This document shows, in pieces, positions 12,733-21,331 of a stretch of DNA of 21,331 nt (positions are counted from its first letter, which is position 1; each line of letters opens with the position of its first letter). This stretch comes from Entrophospora sp. SA101 (taxonomy: Eukaryota > Glomeromycota > Glomeromycetes > Entrophosporales > Entrophosporaceae). Both the position numbers and the translations under genes were made by a program. Location: NCBI GenBank assembly GCA_958430865.1, contig CAUDNR010000996.1, positions 1 through 21,331 of the forward strand. Direction: 5' to 3'. Under the pieces are notes generated by a model. The model searched no databases, was not told the DNA's origin, and saw only the letters and a list, made by a program, of their open reading frames with translations.

Positions 12733-14477
12733 CTATGAAAAATATTGAAATTGTAATCCAACTGATTTTATTGGGGATAATCTTGAACTGAGATCTGCAA
12801 TTAAACCTAAACTAAACAAAATATTTCCATATTTACCCTCCCATAATAATTTAACATTCTATTAAACACATTAATATATATACATATTATAAATAAATAA
12901 AAAGTAATCAGCAAAAATAATAGTATAATAATAATGATGATGACAATGTTATGAAAAGATTATTTATTTAAAGAAACCTTTGATGTTCCAATTGTAGCTT
13001 TAACTACACCATTAATATCACCTAGTTGCTTACTAGTTTCATCATTTCTTTCATCTGGTTTTTTTCTTTGCCACCATTCACCTCCAATCATCAGATCACT
13101 TTCATAACTATACATATTGAAATCAAACCTAGGACAAAGTGTCAAAACATCAGAAACTTGTGCAACATAAGCAGCTGACATATGTCCCATTATTGGATTA
13201 ATTATGTAAGTAACAGTAACAGGTGCTTGGTTAGAATATTGAGGAAGAGTTCGATAACGAATCCCAACCGAAACTATATTAAAATAAATGAATAAATAAA
13301 TGTTCAATTAATATTTTTTATTTTATTTTTTTTGATGCTCAGAAATAAAAAATTTTTATCTAAAGAAAATGATTCAACAGCTGCTGCACACACCTCCACC
13401 ACTTTTTTCTCTTACCCCATAATATATTTCACCACCAATTGACCATACCCCCTTTAATACTTCAACTTCATCAACCTCATCAAGATCAGGTGATTTGTCA
13501 ATAGTTTTTTTTTCAACATAATATTTTTTAGTGTCCTTTTCTTTTTTTGATAGAGCTTCTTGAACTTCTTCAATAACTTCTTTTTCTTCTAAATTATGAC
13601 CTGAAAAATTGTATAAACCTCTAATACCAAATAATTCTCCATCAGTTGTATAAGAGAATTCATTACACCATTTTCCAGTATCATATTGAAGTTCTGCAGT
13701 AAGCTTAATTTTAAAATGTTTATGAATAACTAATAGAATATTATAAATATTTATGTTAAATGAGTAATTCATTAACTAATTACATGTGAGTCAGATCTTA
13801 TCCTAAGATCATTAACACTTGTGATTACACACTGTATTCTTGATGAAAATCTTTTGGAATAAATGGTTTCAAGTCGTGTTGTGGGAATATGTAATCTTCC
13901 ATATAGCAAATAATCTAAATATATGTATTTAATATTTTTTTTTTTAAATATCAGATAAAATCTTCAATGTCATTTATTATTTAATAAAAAATTCAGTGGA
14001 AAAAGTTTACCCTTAATTGGTTGAATTTCTTTTTCATTATTTGTATTTATATTTGGAATATAATTAACATTAAATCGATCAATTATTTCTGTAAATTTTA
14101 AATGACTGCTTAAATCAATAATTAAAGGACGCGAAGTAAATAAAAATCCCAAAGATCCATTTAGTATTGGTGATGCATTTAATGAATATGAAGATTTAAA
14201 AAGTGATGTTTGGATTTTTGATATTGCAAAAGTAAAACCTCGGGGTATTTGAAAATCCAAAATAGCTATCAAAAGGAGACAATTACATTTAATTAAATTC
14301 ATATTCCCTCTAAAGACATCATGATAATAATGACAATATAAAGTACATAAGATTCTTACATTAAAGTCCATAAAGCTCACCTCGAGAAGCAGCACATAAA
14401 TTTGAATACTGGTTGTCATCATTCCAATCGGTAGCTTTAAAATATTGACGAAGACAATATTCCATAAAATCATGCAT
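12733..14477 (-). CDS. MDM10: mitochondrial distribution and morphology protein 10 (Mdm10), 6 exons
   Basis: Mdm10 is a fungal outer-membrane beta-barrel of the ER-mitochondria encounter structure (ERMES) and also works with the SAM complex in assembling Tom40 and other barrels. Exons: 14381-14477, 14011-14265, 13784-13914, 13394-13703, 12978-13273, 12733-12858; total 1215 nt, 404 aa, all phases consistent. Recognisable family blocks are MHDFMEYCLRQYFKAT, NQYSNL, AILDFQIPRG, SLGFLFTSRPL, LLYGRLHIP, ELQYDTGKW, RGLYNFSG, GEIYYGVREKSGG, NPIMGHMSAAY, FDFNMYSYESDL and KLLWEGKYG. The C-terminal GLQFQYFS fits a barrel beta-signal. A charged loop (about residues 199-240, rich in E, K and D) interrupts the barrel between RGLYNFSG and GEIYYG. 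The last intron uses a GTTTCT donor; reading through it would stop early after SLNK, so the final exon is essential. The 3' end faces the proteasome pseudogene. Confidence 0.94.
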
Positions 14478-14536
14478 TTTTAATAAATTAAAAGTGATAT
14501 ACAATTATATCAAATCTAAAGCCGAATTGTGCTGTT

Positions 14537-14604
14537 CATTGGTCACTGACTTTTGGGTTCCATAGCCAGTCAGCTGACAACAGGAGAGAACGTCCTATAT
14601 AAGG
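14537..14604 (-). promoter_or_regulatory. probable MDM10 core promoter
   Basis: Upstream of the MDM10 ATG lie a TATA-like CCTTATATAGG (minus-strand reading, about 14594-14604), a perfect palindrome GTCAGCTGAC at 14569-14578 and an inverted CCAAT box near 14539. This patch is clearly richer in G+C than its surroundings. Function is inferred from position and motifs only. Confidence 0.35.
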
Positions 14605-15312
14605 AATGGATTTTCACAATTGATTTCAATTTTTTTTATATATGGGGCATGCTGCAACAAAACCAGACAAAGTGAACATTACGTTGTAAAGAAACTTTAG
14701 GGTTCAAATTTACTGGAATTGGTGATAATAATAATTTCTAAAAAGAATTATTTCCTATTTATTTTTATCACAATTTATGCTTCTTGTTGTTCTTAATAGT
14801 CCCTTTACTTTTATCTTTTTCTTAAAAGGAAACTAAAGTTGTTAGCCAAAACTACCCCTCTTAGTATTAATTTTTGTTTTGTTTAAAAAATTCAATTACA
14901 AATAAAGATTGGATTTATTTTTTTATTAAAGCAAATAATATAATATTGAAACTATATCGTGTTCTTTTTCTTGGTTTAGCACAATCATCATCTATACTGT
15001 TCAATTTATTACTGTCCATTAAAAATGACTAAGATGTTTCATTATTAACTGGATTTTTTGTAGCTTTTAGTGTTTTGGTGGTAATGGTAGTAGTATAAGA
15101 TGATGATATTTTCTTGGTTATCACTTACAAATTTGTGGGCTCATGGAAGAAATTGTGTCTAATTTGAGTGATAACATTTTCTACCCGAGTAATTTGTTCT
15201 TAATATACAATCACAAATAAACTGTACTTCCCAATAAAATCTTGCCATCTTTCTCTTCTTCCTACTTCTTAACATCAGAATAACTTCTAATCCATCATAT
15301 TTTTCTGTCATC
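14605..15312. other. intergenic stretch with only faint coding traces
   Basis: No supported gene. On the minus strand 14915-15118 forms one frame interrupted by a single TAG at 15029-15031. Its upstream part is Ser/Thr/Lys-rich and the part after ATG 15019 contains a basic cluster KPRKRTR. This may be a decayed small gene or chance. Nothing else was recognised. Confidence 0.3.
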
Positions 15313-15540
15313 ATGGATAGAAATACTATTATTAACTTATTATTACATATTGTTAAATTTAGAATTATTTTCTTTTATTGTTGCCATCTTTTTTTCCATT
15401 ATTATACAATTATTTTGAAAAAATTATTTTCACTTATTAAACTTTATATTAAATCTTTTAAGAATTCAAATAAAAAAAGAAAGATTGTTGAAAACAATGA
15501 ACTTATAGAAATTTCAATTTGCAAATTTAATAAATTATGA
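15313..15540 (+). CDS. small hypothetical ORF, hydrophobic N-terminus and basic C-terminus
   Basis: The ATG-initiated 75-aa ORF has a hydrophobic first half (LLLHIVKFRIIFFYCCHLFF, possibly one membrane segment) and a lysine-rich second half (KNSNKKRKIVENNE). No homology is recognised, and Phe/Ile/Lys-rich ORFs arise easily in AT-rich DNA. The coiled-coil stretch just downstream could belong to the same decayed gene. Low confidence. Confidence 0.18.
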   Translation: MDRNTIINLLLHIVKFRIIFFYCCHLFFHYYTIILKKLFSLIKLYIKSFKNSNKKRKIVENNELIEISICKFNKL

Positions 15541-15607
15541 GTCCCCTATAATTTTGAGAAATACCGATTGACTGATAGATACAAAAAAAAACTTTTTATA
15601 TTTTAAG

Positions 15608-15704
15608 AATCAGAAAGGCAGAAAAAAGGTTAAGGAAAACGGAGGAGAAATTGGACAAGTTGGAGGAGTTGAAGAAAAAGTTGAAGGAGGAGGAATGGAA
15701 ATAA
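15608..15704 (+). CDS. candidate coiled-coil exon
   Basis: After a possible acceptor (atattttaag, AG at 15606-15607) a 31-residue frame reads RKAEKRLRKTEEKLDKLEEL, continues KKKLKEEEWK and ends in TAA at 15702-15704. The heptad-like Leu spacing and alternating K/E charge give a clear coiled-coil signature. The G-rich purine composition (GAG, AAG, TTG codons) differs from neighbouring DNA. The gene to which it belongs is not identifiable; no upstream donor joins it cleanly to the 15313-15540 ORF. Confidence 0.35.
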
Positions 15705-15815
15705 GAATTTTTTGAAATTGGTGCAATATATAAAAAAAATTGATATAACAATACACAATTGAAAAAAATTACATGATAAAATCTTGAAAAAGCAGATATT
15801 AAATACATCATCACA

Positions 15816-18345
15816 TTAGCATGCAGCCTTTGATTTTGGTCTTTTAGGTGGTGATTCTTGCGTTTGAGTTATTATTTCTTGGAATTTTCTTTTTAAAATT
15901 TGTACCTCATCACCATTAAAACTGAAATGTCGAATTTTGGATGACTCTTCCTTTATAATCATCTGCAAAACAATGATCAAGAATATGTCAGATAAAAATT
16001 TCAATAAAAAAGAGTTAAAAAAAGCAATTAGAAGCAAAGAAAAAGAAATAAAAAAAATTGAACGATTATTATATAAAGAACCACTACAAAACTCCCATCT
16101 CTTTTAGGTGGGGGTGATAGTTTTATGGGTGATAATAAACAAGACTTACTATAAATTCAAGAAGTTTTGTAATTCCAGCTTTCATTTGGTGAATCATGCC
16201 AATGTGTGATGCTATTGTAAAACTACCAAATTCTTCATAAATATAAATACCATCTTTCCACATAATTGTCATTTTCATTTCATATAAGTAACCAAGTATT
16301 CCAAATACTAAACGATCATTATAATTGATATCTCCTAGTTTCATTGCTTGTAATATCCTCAAATTTAAACAATCTCGTAATTCTCTATATAATTTAAACC
16401 AGTCAGTGGCGTATTTTGTAAGATCAGGATTCGTTGGGGCGCCAGCTTGTTCACCCACAAATAGCTCTTCTTTTGTATCCCAAGTCCGTGCCAAAATATC
16501 TGCAAACTTCCCATCAACAACTTTTTCAAGTGCATGATTTAATCCAAAGTTTTTTCGATATTTTGAAGCATAAACTGGGACCTCCAGACTAAAAAATTCA
16601 CTAAGATCAATTCAATGTAATATTAAAATTTTCCTATCGAACCCCCAACACTTACATTCTCCAATCTAAATTTGCAAAGTATTGTAATGCCTTTGAAAAG
16701 AAGCGATGTGCAAATTCTGCCCAATAATGATGCTCAGATGTATCTGGTGAGCTGATATCCGGCAGTGGTTTTAGAAAGGATTCGATCCTATAAAATGAGA
16801 TGAAAAGTTGAACATTAGTTGAACCAAGCAATGAATAGATGATATGAATTAAACAATTGTCTTTTTAAATGTGTAATGCTTACAGTGGTGACATGACACA
16901 ATTGAGGTATTTTTTGAACTTAATAGCTTCATCGCTATCACTATCTTTGACAGCATTAAGCTCATCAGTCACCTTGACCCAATCATGTATTGTTTTCGGT
17001 GACCCACCACTTGAAATAGTCTCCTATAAGTATGAACAATTGATTTGTAAATGATGATGATGATGAGACAAGCGTTGAAGATCTTATAAAAACAAATAAC
17101 ATTTTATGTATGCTTACCGAAAAGTAATCATTTAAAATTTGCTTCCAACATTCAGGAATCTCAGCTATTCTTTTTGGTTTAATCGACATAAGTTTAATAT
17201 ATCGTTCAAGTGGCATGGAATTGGAAAATCCACTCTCACCACAAATGTCCATTACATCATCATTTGTACATCAATACATTAAAGATATTAAGATATTAAT
17301 GCTTCAGTGCAAGACTTCGTGTGGCATTATATAGTAAACACTCTTTTAAAGGTAAAGCAGAGAAGGTAGATTGAACACTTACGATGTATTGTTTTCGGTG
17401 ACCCACCACTTGAAATAGTCTCCTATAAGTATGAACAATTGATTTGTAAATGATGATGATGATGAGACAAGCGTTGAAGATCTTATAAAAACAAATAACA
17501 TTTTATGTATGCTTACCGAAAAGTAATCATTTAAAATTTGCTTCCAACATTCAGGAATCTCAGCTATTCTTTTTGGTTTAATCGACATAAGTTTAATATA
17601 TCGTTCAAGTGGCATGGAATTGGAAAATCCACTCTCACCACAAATGTCCATTACATCATCATTTGTACATCAATACATTAAAGATATTAAGATATTAATG
17701 CTTCAGTGCAAGACTTCGTGTGGCATTATATAGTAAACACTCTTTTAAAGGTAAAGCAGAGAAGGTAGATTGAACACTTACGAATATGGATTATTTAATT
17801 GTGTTTCTTTGCATTCATTGAAATATATAATGAATTCCTTGAAGTACTGTTCAATGTTAGACCCATTCAGTATTTGGAATGTGCGCACAAGAATATTTAA
17901 GCAATAAATATTTTCAGAGTAAAAAAAAAAAATAATACTTTTGATTCATCTGGACTTGCAAGGCTTTCGGCAGCAGCTCTGAGTAGTTTATCAGATTTTA
18001 TTTGGTTCACTGGAGTCCTACAACCTGAATTATCGTCAATTATATCTTCTACATAATGGAAGCCGATGTCAGGTTAACGTAAAAGTTTTAGGACAGTTGA
18101 TAAATAGAATGAGCAAATTCTCACCATCAGATAAAATTTCTTTGTCGTCATCACTAATGTAAACAAGATTTTTGTTTTGTGAATCAATTGATGGTCATAG
18201 AATTTTATTGTAATTATTCTTGAAAATAATAACTAGAGTGACTACAAGCAGTGGGCGATAACCACCACCATCCTTAAAACACTTACCCTTTTTTTGCACC
18301 AAACTTATCTTCGAGATTTCTTTTGTTAATTTCTTTGCGTGTCAT
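15816..18345 (-). CDS. unrecognised multi-exon nuclear-type protein with internal duplication
   Basis: Family not recognised. Exons supported by frame and splice sites: 18287-18345 (ATG, MTRKEINKRNLEDKFGAKK), 18125 to about 18180 (NLVYISDDDKEILSD; acceptor not found), 17939-18048, 17782-17846, 17517-17631, 16884-17023, 16656-16787, 16150-16588, 15816-15962 (stop TAA). The product would be about 415 aa, mostly helical and without membrane segments. The N-terminal third is acidic. The C-terminus carries QESPPKRPKSKAAC, a likely nuclear localisation signal. The middle (YASKYRKNFGLNHALEKVVD; LRDCLNLRILQAMKLGDIN) has no catalytic motif I can name. A 399-bp tandem duplication repeats the exon at 17517-17631 as 17118-17232 and part of the next exon. 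Using every exon copy shifts the frame and hits a stop; joining the donor at 17517 to the acceptor at 17023 restores the frame. It may be a functional gene, a recently damaged one, or an assembly artefact. Confidence 0.66.
16985..17783. repeat. perfect 399-bp tandem duplication
   Basis: 16985-17383 and 17384-17782 appear identical throughout, including intronic bases; the next base (17783) also matches. No boundary microhomology beyond one base is visible. The unit spans the 3' end of one intron, a complete 115-bp exon, an intron and the first part of the next exon of the minus-strand gene. Complete identity implies a very recent event or an assembly error. Confidence 0.97.
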
Positions 18346-18750
18346 TTTTGAAAAAAAGTAAAAAGTTTGTAATACAATTGACGCGCACACGCTAATTATT
18401 TATCCTATTGGTTTTTTTTTTGGTAGGACAGACACGAATTGTGATTTTTTTTTTTTTTTTTTTGGGAAAACAATTTATTTTTTGACAGAGTCCAAGGTGA
18501 CAAAACGTGAACGCTGTTGTTTTGGTTTGGTTTGGGTCTCCTAAAGAAGACGTGTTAATAACTAACCAGAGGTACCTTTTTTTACTTGTATTGATTGATA
18601 TTTTTATTTTGGTTTATAAACATTTTAATTGGAAATCAAAATGCGGAGCAGATCTTGCTGGGTAATTACAAGATTTTCATTGATAATATTTTGTTTTTCG
18701 TGACCATTAATAATAATAATAATAATATTACTATATAATTACAAGAAGAT
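18346..18750. other. intergenic, presumed promoter region of the minus-strand gene
   Basis: This contains a long T run (about 18443-18463) and TAA repeats near 18710-18725. No TATA box or coding trace is convincing. Confidence 0.4.
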
Positions 18751-18752
18751 GC

Positions 18753-18844
18753 CAAGGCAGCACACCATTGAATATGAGACATTTTGAATATGCAATGTTT
18801 GATTACAGGAAATTGGCAGGCGTTGAAGCACGCATGCTGCCTTG
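18753..18844. repeat. 10-bp inverted repeat around a 72-bp loop
   Basis: CAAGGCAGCA at 18753-18762 is the exact reverse complement of TGCTGCCTTG at 18835-18844. It stands at the left border of the G+C-rich island and might be the terminal repeat of a small element, but the match is short and no target duplication is evident. Confidence 0.4.
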
Positions 18845-18879
18845 AACACTACAATCATTCTCACACGTTCCTCATCTAC

Positions 18880-20034
18880 ACAAGGCTAATCTGACTCGCG
18901 CCTGATGATATGATGATGCAACTGAATTCTAGGGAGGGGGAAAGATGCCCTAGAATGAACCAAGACTGCACCATCGTCAATGACACTTTCACTAATCTTC
19001 CCAGACCAGAGATGGCCACTGGCACGCTGGCCGAAAATTCAACTGCAACGATCCCACCTCCAGGGCAAGGATGGCACTGTGACCAAGTCGCAACTCTGCA
19101 GATGAATATTAGTGCCATGTAAATATCCAGATCCATCAAAGCAACGAGAATCTGCAACTTGTTTCCAGCACAGGAGGTCACAATTCAGAGCAGGGTTGGC
19201 AGCCCTGAAATTGAATTTAGACTCTGATGTTAAGAGGGAAGTTGTAAAATAGTGTTTGTTTTGTATAATCACTTCATAAATGTTCTGTTTTTTCGATACT
19301 AACCAATTTAATGATTTTGGATAGGGGACTGGATTGGGTTTTTGCTCAATCAGTTCTCTGTCCTGTAGGTTAAAATTATCACATGATTATATACATCCTT
19401 GTCAGCAATATGGCCAACAAGGAAAAAGTTATAAAGTGGTTCAGATTTTGTTTGGTATGTTATAAATTAATCATTTTCATAAATATTCTGTTTCTCTTTA
19501 ATTTTTGTTTGACCAACTGAATTTGCTATTTTTTAAATAGGGGCTTTTGTCCATATAACCTCCTATCCTAGGTTGGAGGAGTGTAGCTCAATGAGAGGGG
19601 AAGATATGGGAAGTTTTTGTCAACCATATAAAAGCCTTCCAACATGTTCAATCGCCTTGCTTGTGGAAAAGAAAAAGTTCCATGGGGACAAGGTGTGCAT
19701 TGCAGCGCAATTGCATGTTTGTGATGGGGAAATTTTAATTAAATCTGACACCTGTGATCAACATCAGATTTATTATTCATAAGGAACCATACAATGCGAA
19801 GGAAAAAATTTTTTTTTGATCTTCCCCATTTATTTATTTATTATTGTGAACCCCAGAGATCTGGGTAGACATGCATTGTTAAGAGTTTTGTTTATGCATG
19901 GCCTTGGTATTGTTACTACCTGGGTGATGCAATTTTTTGTTATGTCAATGACAACATCAAATGTATTTAATAATCATAATAATCACCATGAATATTTAAT
20001 AGAGCAGGTATTCACAGAAGGAAAGGATTAAATA
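18880..20034 (+). other. G+C-rich island with three short ORFs of unknown origin
   Basis: Across 18901-19080 about half of the bases are G or C, against roughly a quarter in the flanks. Plus-strand ORFs are 18910-19122 (hydrophilic; MNQDCTIVNDTFTNLPRPEM, then PPPGQGWHCDQVATLQM), 19594-19782 (MRGEDMGSFCQPYKSLPT, then VCIAAQLHVCDGEILIKS) and 19816-20034 (a hydrophobic middle GLGIVTTWVMQFFVM, then NNHNNHHEYLIEQVFTEGKD). The first ends at a potential donor (GCCAT, then GTAAAT) and acceptors tttaaatag and atcctag precede the second, so a spliced gene is conceivable. I recognise no domain. A degraded transposon or acquired DNA is equally possible. Confidence 0.3.
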
Positions 20035-20249
20035 GCAACAAAAAAGCTAAGTTTGTTTTTTATCAACCAAAATATATAATTAATTGTATTTAAAAATTTA
20101 TTATTTTATTCCATTTTGTAATGGCATTACCTTCAATAATTCTATTTCCTTAGTATTAATGATTTAATCAATATACAAGTGGTGGTCAATTTAAATGGCA
20201 TTCATTTTTTTACATGTGTAAAATTTTTTTAAAAGATGTTTTTACAATA

Positions 20250-21231
20250 CAGAACTCTCTCTCTATAACAACCCTGCCTATAACAACCCTCTTTCTATAA
20301 CGAACTGAGATTTAAAGCCCGATTTTTTACTATTTAAAAATCTCTGTCTATAACAAATTTATTAATTAAATTTTCTATACTGTATAATGAACTGTCTCAG
20401 AAAATCACCCTATATGTCCTATATCTGTCTATAACGAACTGATGATCATATATCACATGACATTGATTATTTTCTATTTATTTTTCTCTTAATTTACTTA
20501 ATTTAGTAACTTTATGTTTAAATAATAAATTCCGATTTGGTAATTTTACATTTTAATTTGATTTAATAATTTTGGATAATATTAATATTTCAGTATTTAG
20601 TAATTTATGTTTAACATTAATATTAATATTTAGTAATTGCGCGTTTTTTATAAAAAAATTGCATATTTAAAAATCTTATATAAAGTTTAATTTTTTACTT
20701 TGAATGCTTTCCTAAATTCAAAACAAATAATTTTTTAATCACATAAAAACTCCAATAAATCAAATAAAAGTAAATTAACCTCAATAATGTCTTCTTTAAA
20801 TAAAAGAGCATCATTAACTGCTTTACAAAAAAAAAAAGAATTATGTTTAACCAAACAAACAGCCCCATATCCTACAAATATAGATTTGTCAAATACTTTA
20901 ACATAGGTAAAAGTACTTTAGTGAAATTTAAAAGATAAAAAAAATGGCTTGAAATTGATGATGATTCTCATGAAGTTAACAAAAAGAAATTTGATTCCAA
21001 TCAACAATCAACATTAGATACCTTTTTTAACTAATTTGTTATTTTTGCAAAGCAATTATATATTATTTATTTTATTTTTATTGTAATTTGCAAAACAGTT
21101 ATATTTTTATATATAAAAATTTTTTAAATAAAGTTTATCCACATGATGATCTATAAATTTCCTATAACAAACTCTCTATATAACGAACTTTTTTAGCCCA
21201 GCCCAAAGTTTGTTATAGAGAGAGTGTACTG
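20250..21231 (+). mobile_element. 982-bp internally deleted pogo/Tigger-like element
   Basis: Terminal inverted repeats of 24 bp (20250-20273 and 21208-21231) agree at 21 positions, begin CAG and share the core CTCTCTCTATAACAA. TA dinucleotides flank both ends (20248-20249 and 21232-21233). Extra copies of the CTATAACGAAC/CTATAACAA motif crowd both subterminal regions (about 20278, 20296, 20347, 20430 and 21160-21190), plausible transposase-binding sites. The interior keeps only the two ends of a transposase gene, so the element is non-autonomous. Its ends match the MITE at 2135-2297. Confidence 0.88.
20787..21034 (+). pseudogene. pogo/Tigger transposase remnant: N- and C-terminal ends joined by deletion
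   Basis: ATG 20787 starts NKRASLTALQKKKELCLTKQ, resembling the opening of the CENP-B-type N-terminal helix-turn-helix of pogo/Tigger transposases; the frame stops at TAG 20904-20906. A second block, 20942-21034, reads KWLEIDDDSHE, then FDSNQQSTLDTFFN and TAA, like the acidic tail and TLDxFF terminus of such proteins. The DNA-binding remainder and the whole DDE catalytic domain are missing. It cannot encode an active transposase. Family assignment rests on these short blocks together with the TIRs and TA duplication. Confidence 0.65.
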
Positions 21232-21331
21232 TAATGATTTTTAATTTTTTTTTGAAAAATCAGGAAACATGAAATATTTGCACATAATTATTTTTCATGG
21301 GGCCAGTTGACCAAATTTTTCAATTTCTCTT

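Noticed and set aside
12960..13307. 115-aa ORF ending SLNK as the true end of MDM10
   Set aside because: A downstream exon (12733-12858) supplies the conserved LLWEGKYG block and the barrel terminus in frame, so the early stop lies in an intron.
13970..14473. 167-aa minus-strand ORF as a stand-alone gene
   Set aside because: Its first part is a different frame of MDM10 exon 1 plus intron 1; only the later part is real, as MDM10 exon 2.
15596..15814. 72-aa minus-strand ORF rich in Phe and Ser
   Set aside because: Reverse complement of the coiled-coil frame; the FF/SS composition is the expected antisense of a K/E-rich coil.
16083..16115. Repeat of tcttttaggtggtga near 15840 and 16100
   Set aside because: Only about 12 bases are shared; too short to support a duplication.
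19190..19210. CAGGGTTGGCAGCCCTG as a hAT transposon terminus
   Set aside because: It resembles hAT ends, but no matching inverted end or 8-bp target duplication was found nearby.
18876..19272. Minus-strand ORFs of 101 and 77 aa
   Set aside because: They overlap the plus-strand frame in the G+C-rich patch, where chance open frames are likely; no strand could be favoured by homology.
19580..19605. tRNA/SINE-like A box (GTAGCTCAATGAGAGG)
   Set aside because: No B box (GGTTCRANNCC) at the right distance and no cloverleaf can be drawn.

Overview
The window looks like nuclear DNA of an AT-rich fungus, most likely an arbuscular mycorrhizal (Glomeromycotina, Rhizophagus-like) species. Reasons: Mdm10 is a fungus-specific protein, the genes carry many short GT-AG introns, background G+C is very low, and there are abundant Tc1/mariner-IS630 and pogo-like DNA transposons. 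The organism assignment is inference. No tRNA, rRNA, CRISPR or bacterial operon was found.

Layout, left to right. (1) 3-275 (+): C-terminal end of an Asn/Gly/Asp-rich protein built on a 51-bp (17-residue) tandem repeat and cut by the window edge. (2) 2135-2297: a 163-bp MITE. (3) 2507-5937 (-): a complete V-type ATPase catalytic subunit A gene whose 18 exons reconstruct to exactly 620 codons including stop. (4) 5938-8639: 2.7 kb with no convincing gene and one candidate exon. (5) 8640-9032 (+): a truncated, frameshifted argJ (ornithine acetyltransferase) relic. (6) 9244-11622 (-): a DDE transposon with a three-exon, 699-aa transposase whose second intron starts with GA instead of GT. (7) 11727-12483 (+): a proteasome alpha-2 pseudogene without its 5' exons. 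(8) 12733-14477 (-): a complete six-exon MDM10 gene (404 aa). (9) 15.3-15.7 kb: weak coding traces, including a coiled-coil exon. (10) 15816-18345 (-): an unrecognised multi-exon gene with a perfect 399-bp tandem duplication inside it. (11) 18.75-20.03 kb: an island of unusually high G+C with three short ORFs of unknown nature. (12) 20250-21231: a 982-bp internally deleted pogo/Tigger-like element with the same terminal repeats as the MITE.

The genes do not form a pathway. Two housekeeping genes (VMA1 and MDM10) are intact. Between them lies a rearranged zone in which two unrelated housekeeping gene relics have their broken ends facing a DDE transposon. I see no clear novel biological system. 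The most interesting points are the 399-bp intragenic duplication that splicing could bypass, the GA-AG intron in the transposase, the relic-transposon-relic arrangement, and a VMA1 intron that splits the codon where yeasts carry the VMA1 intein.
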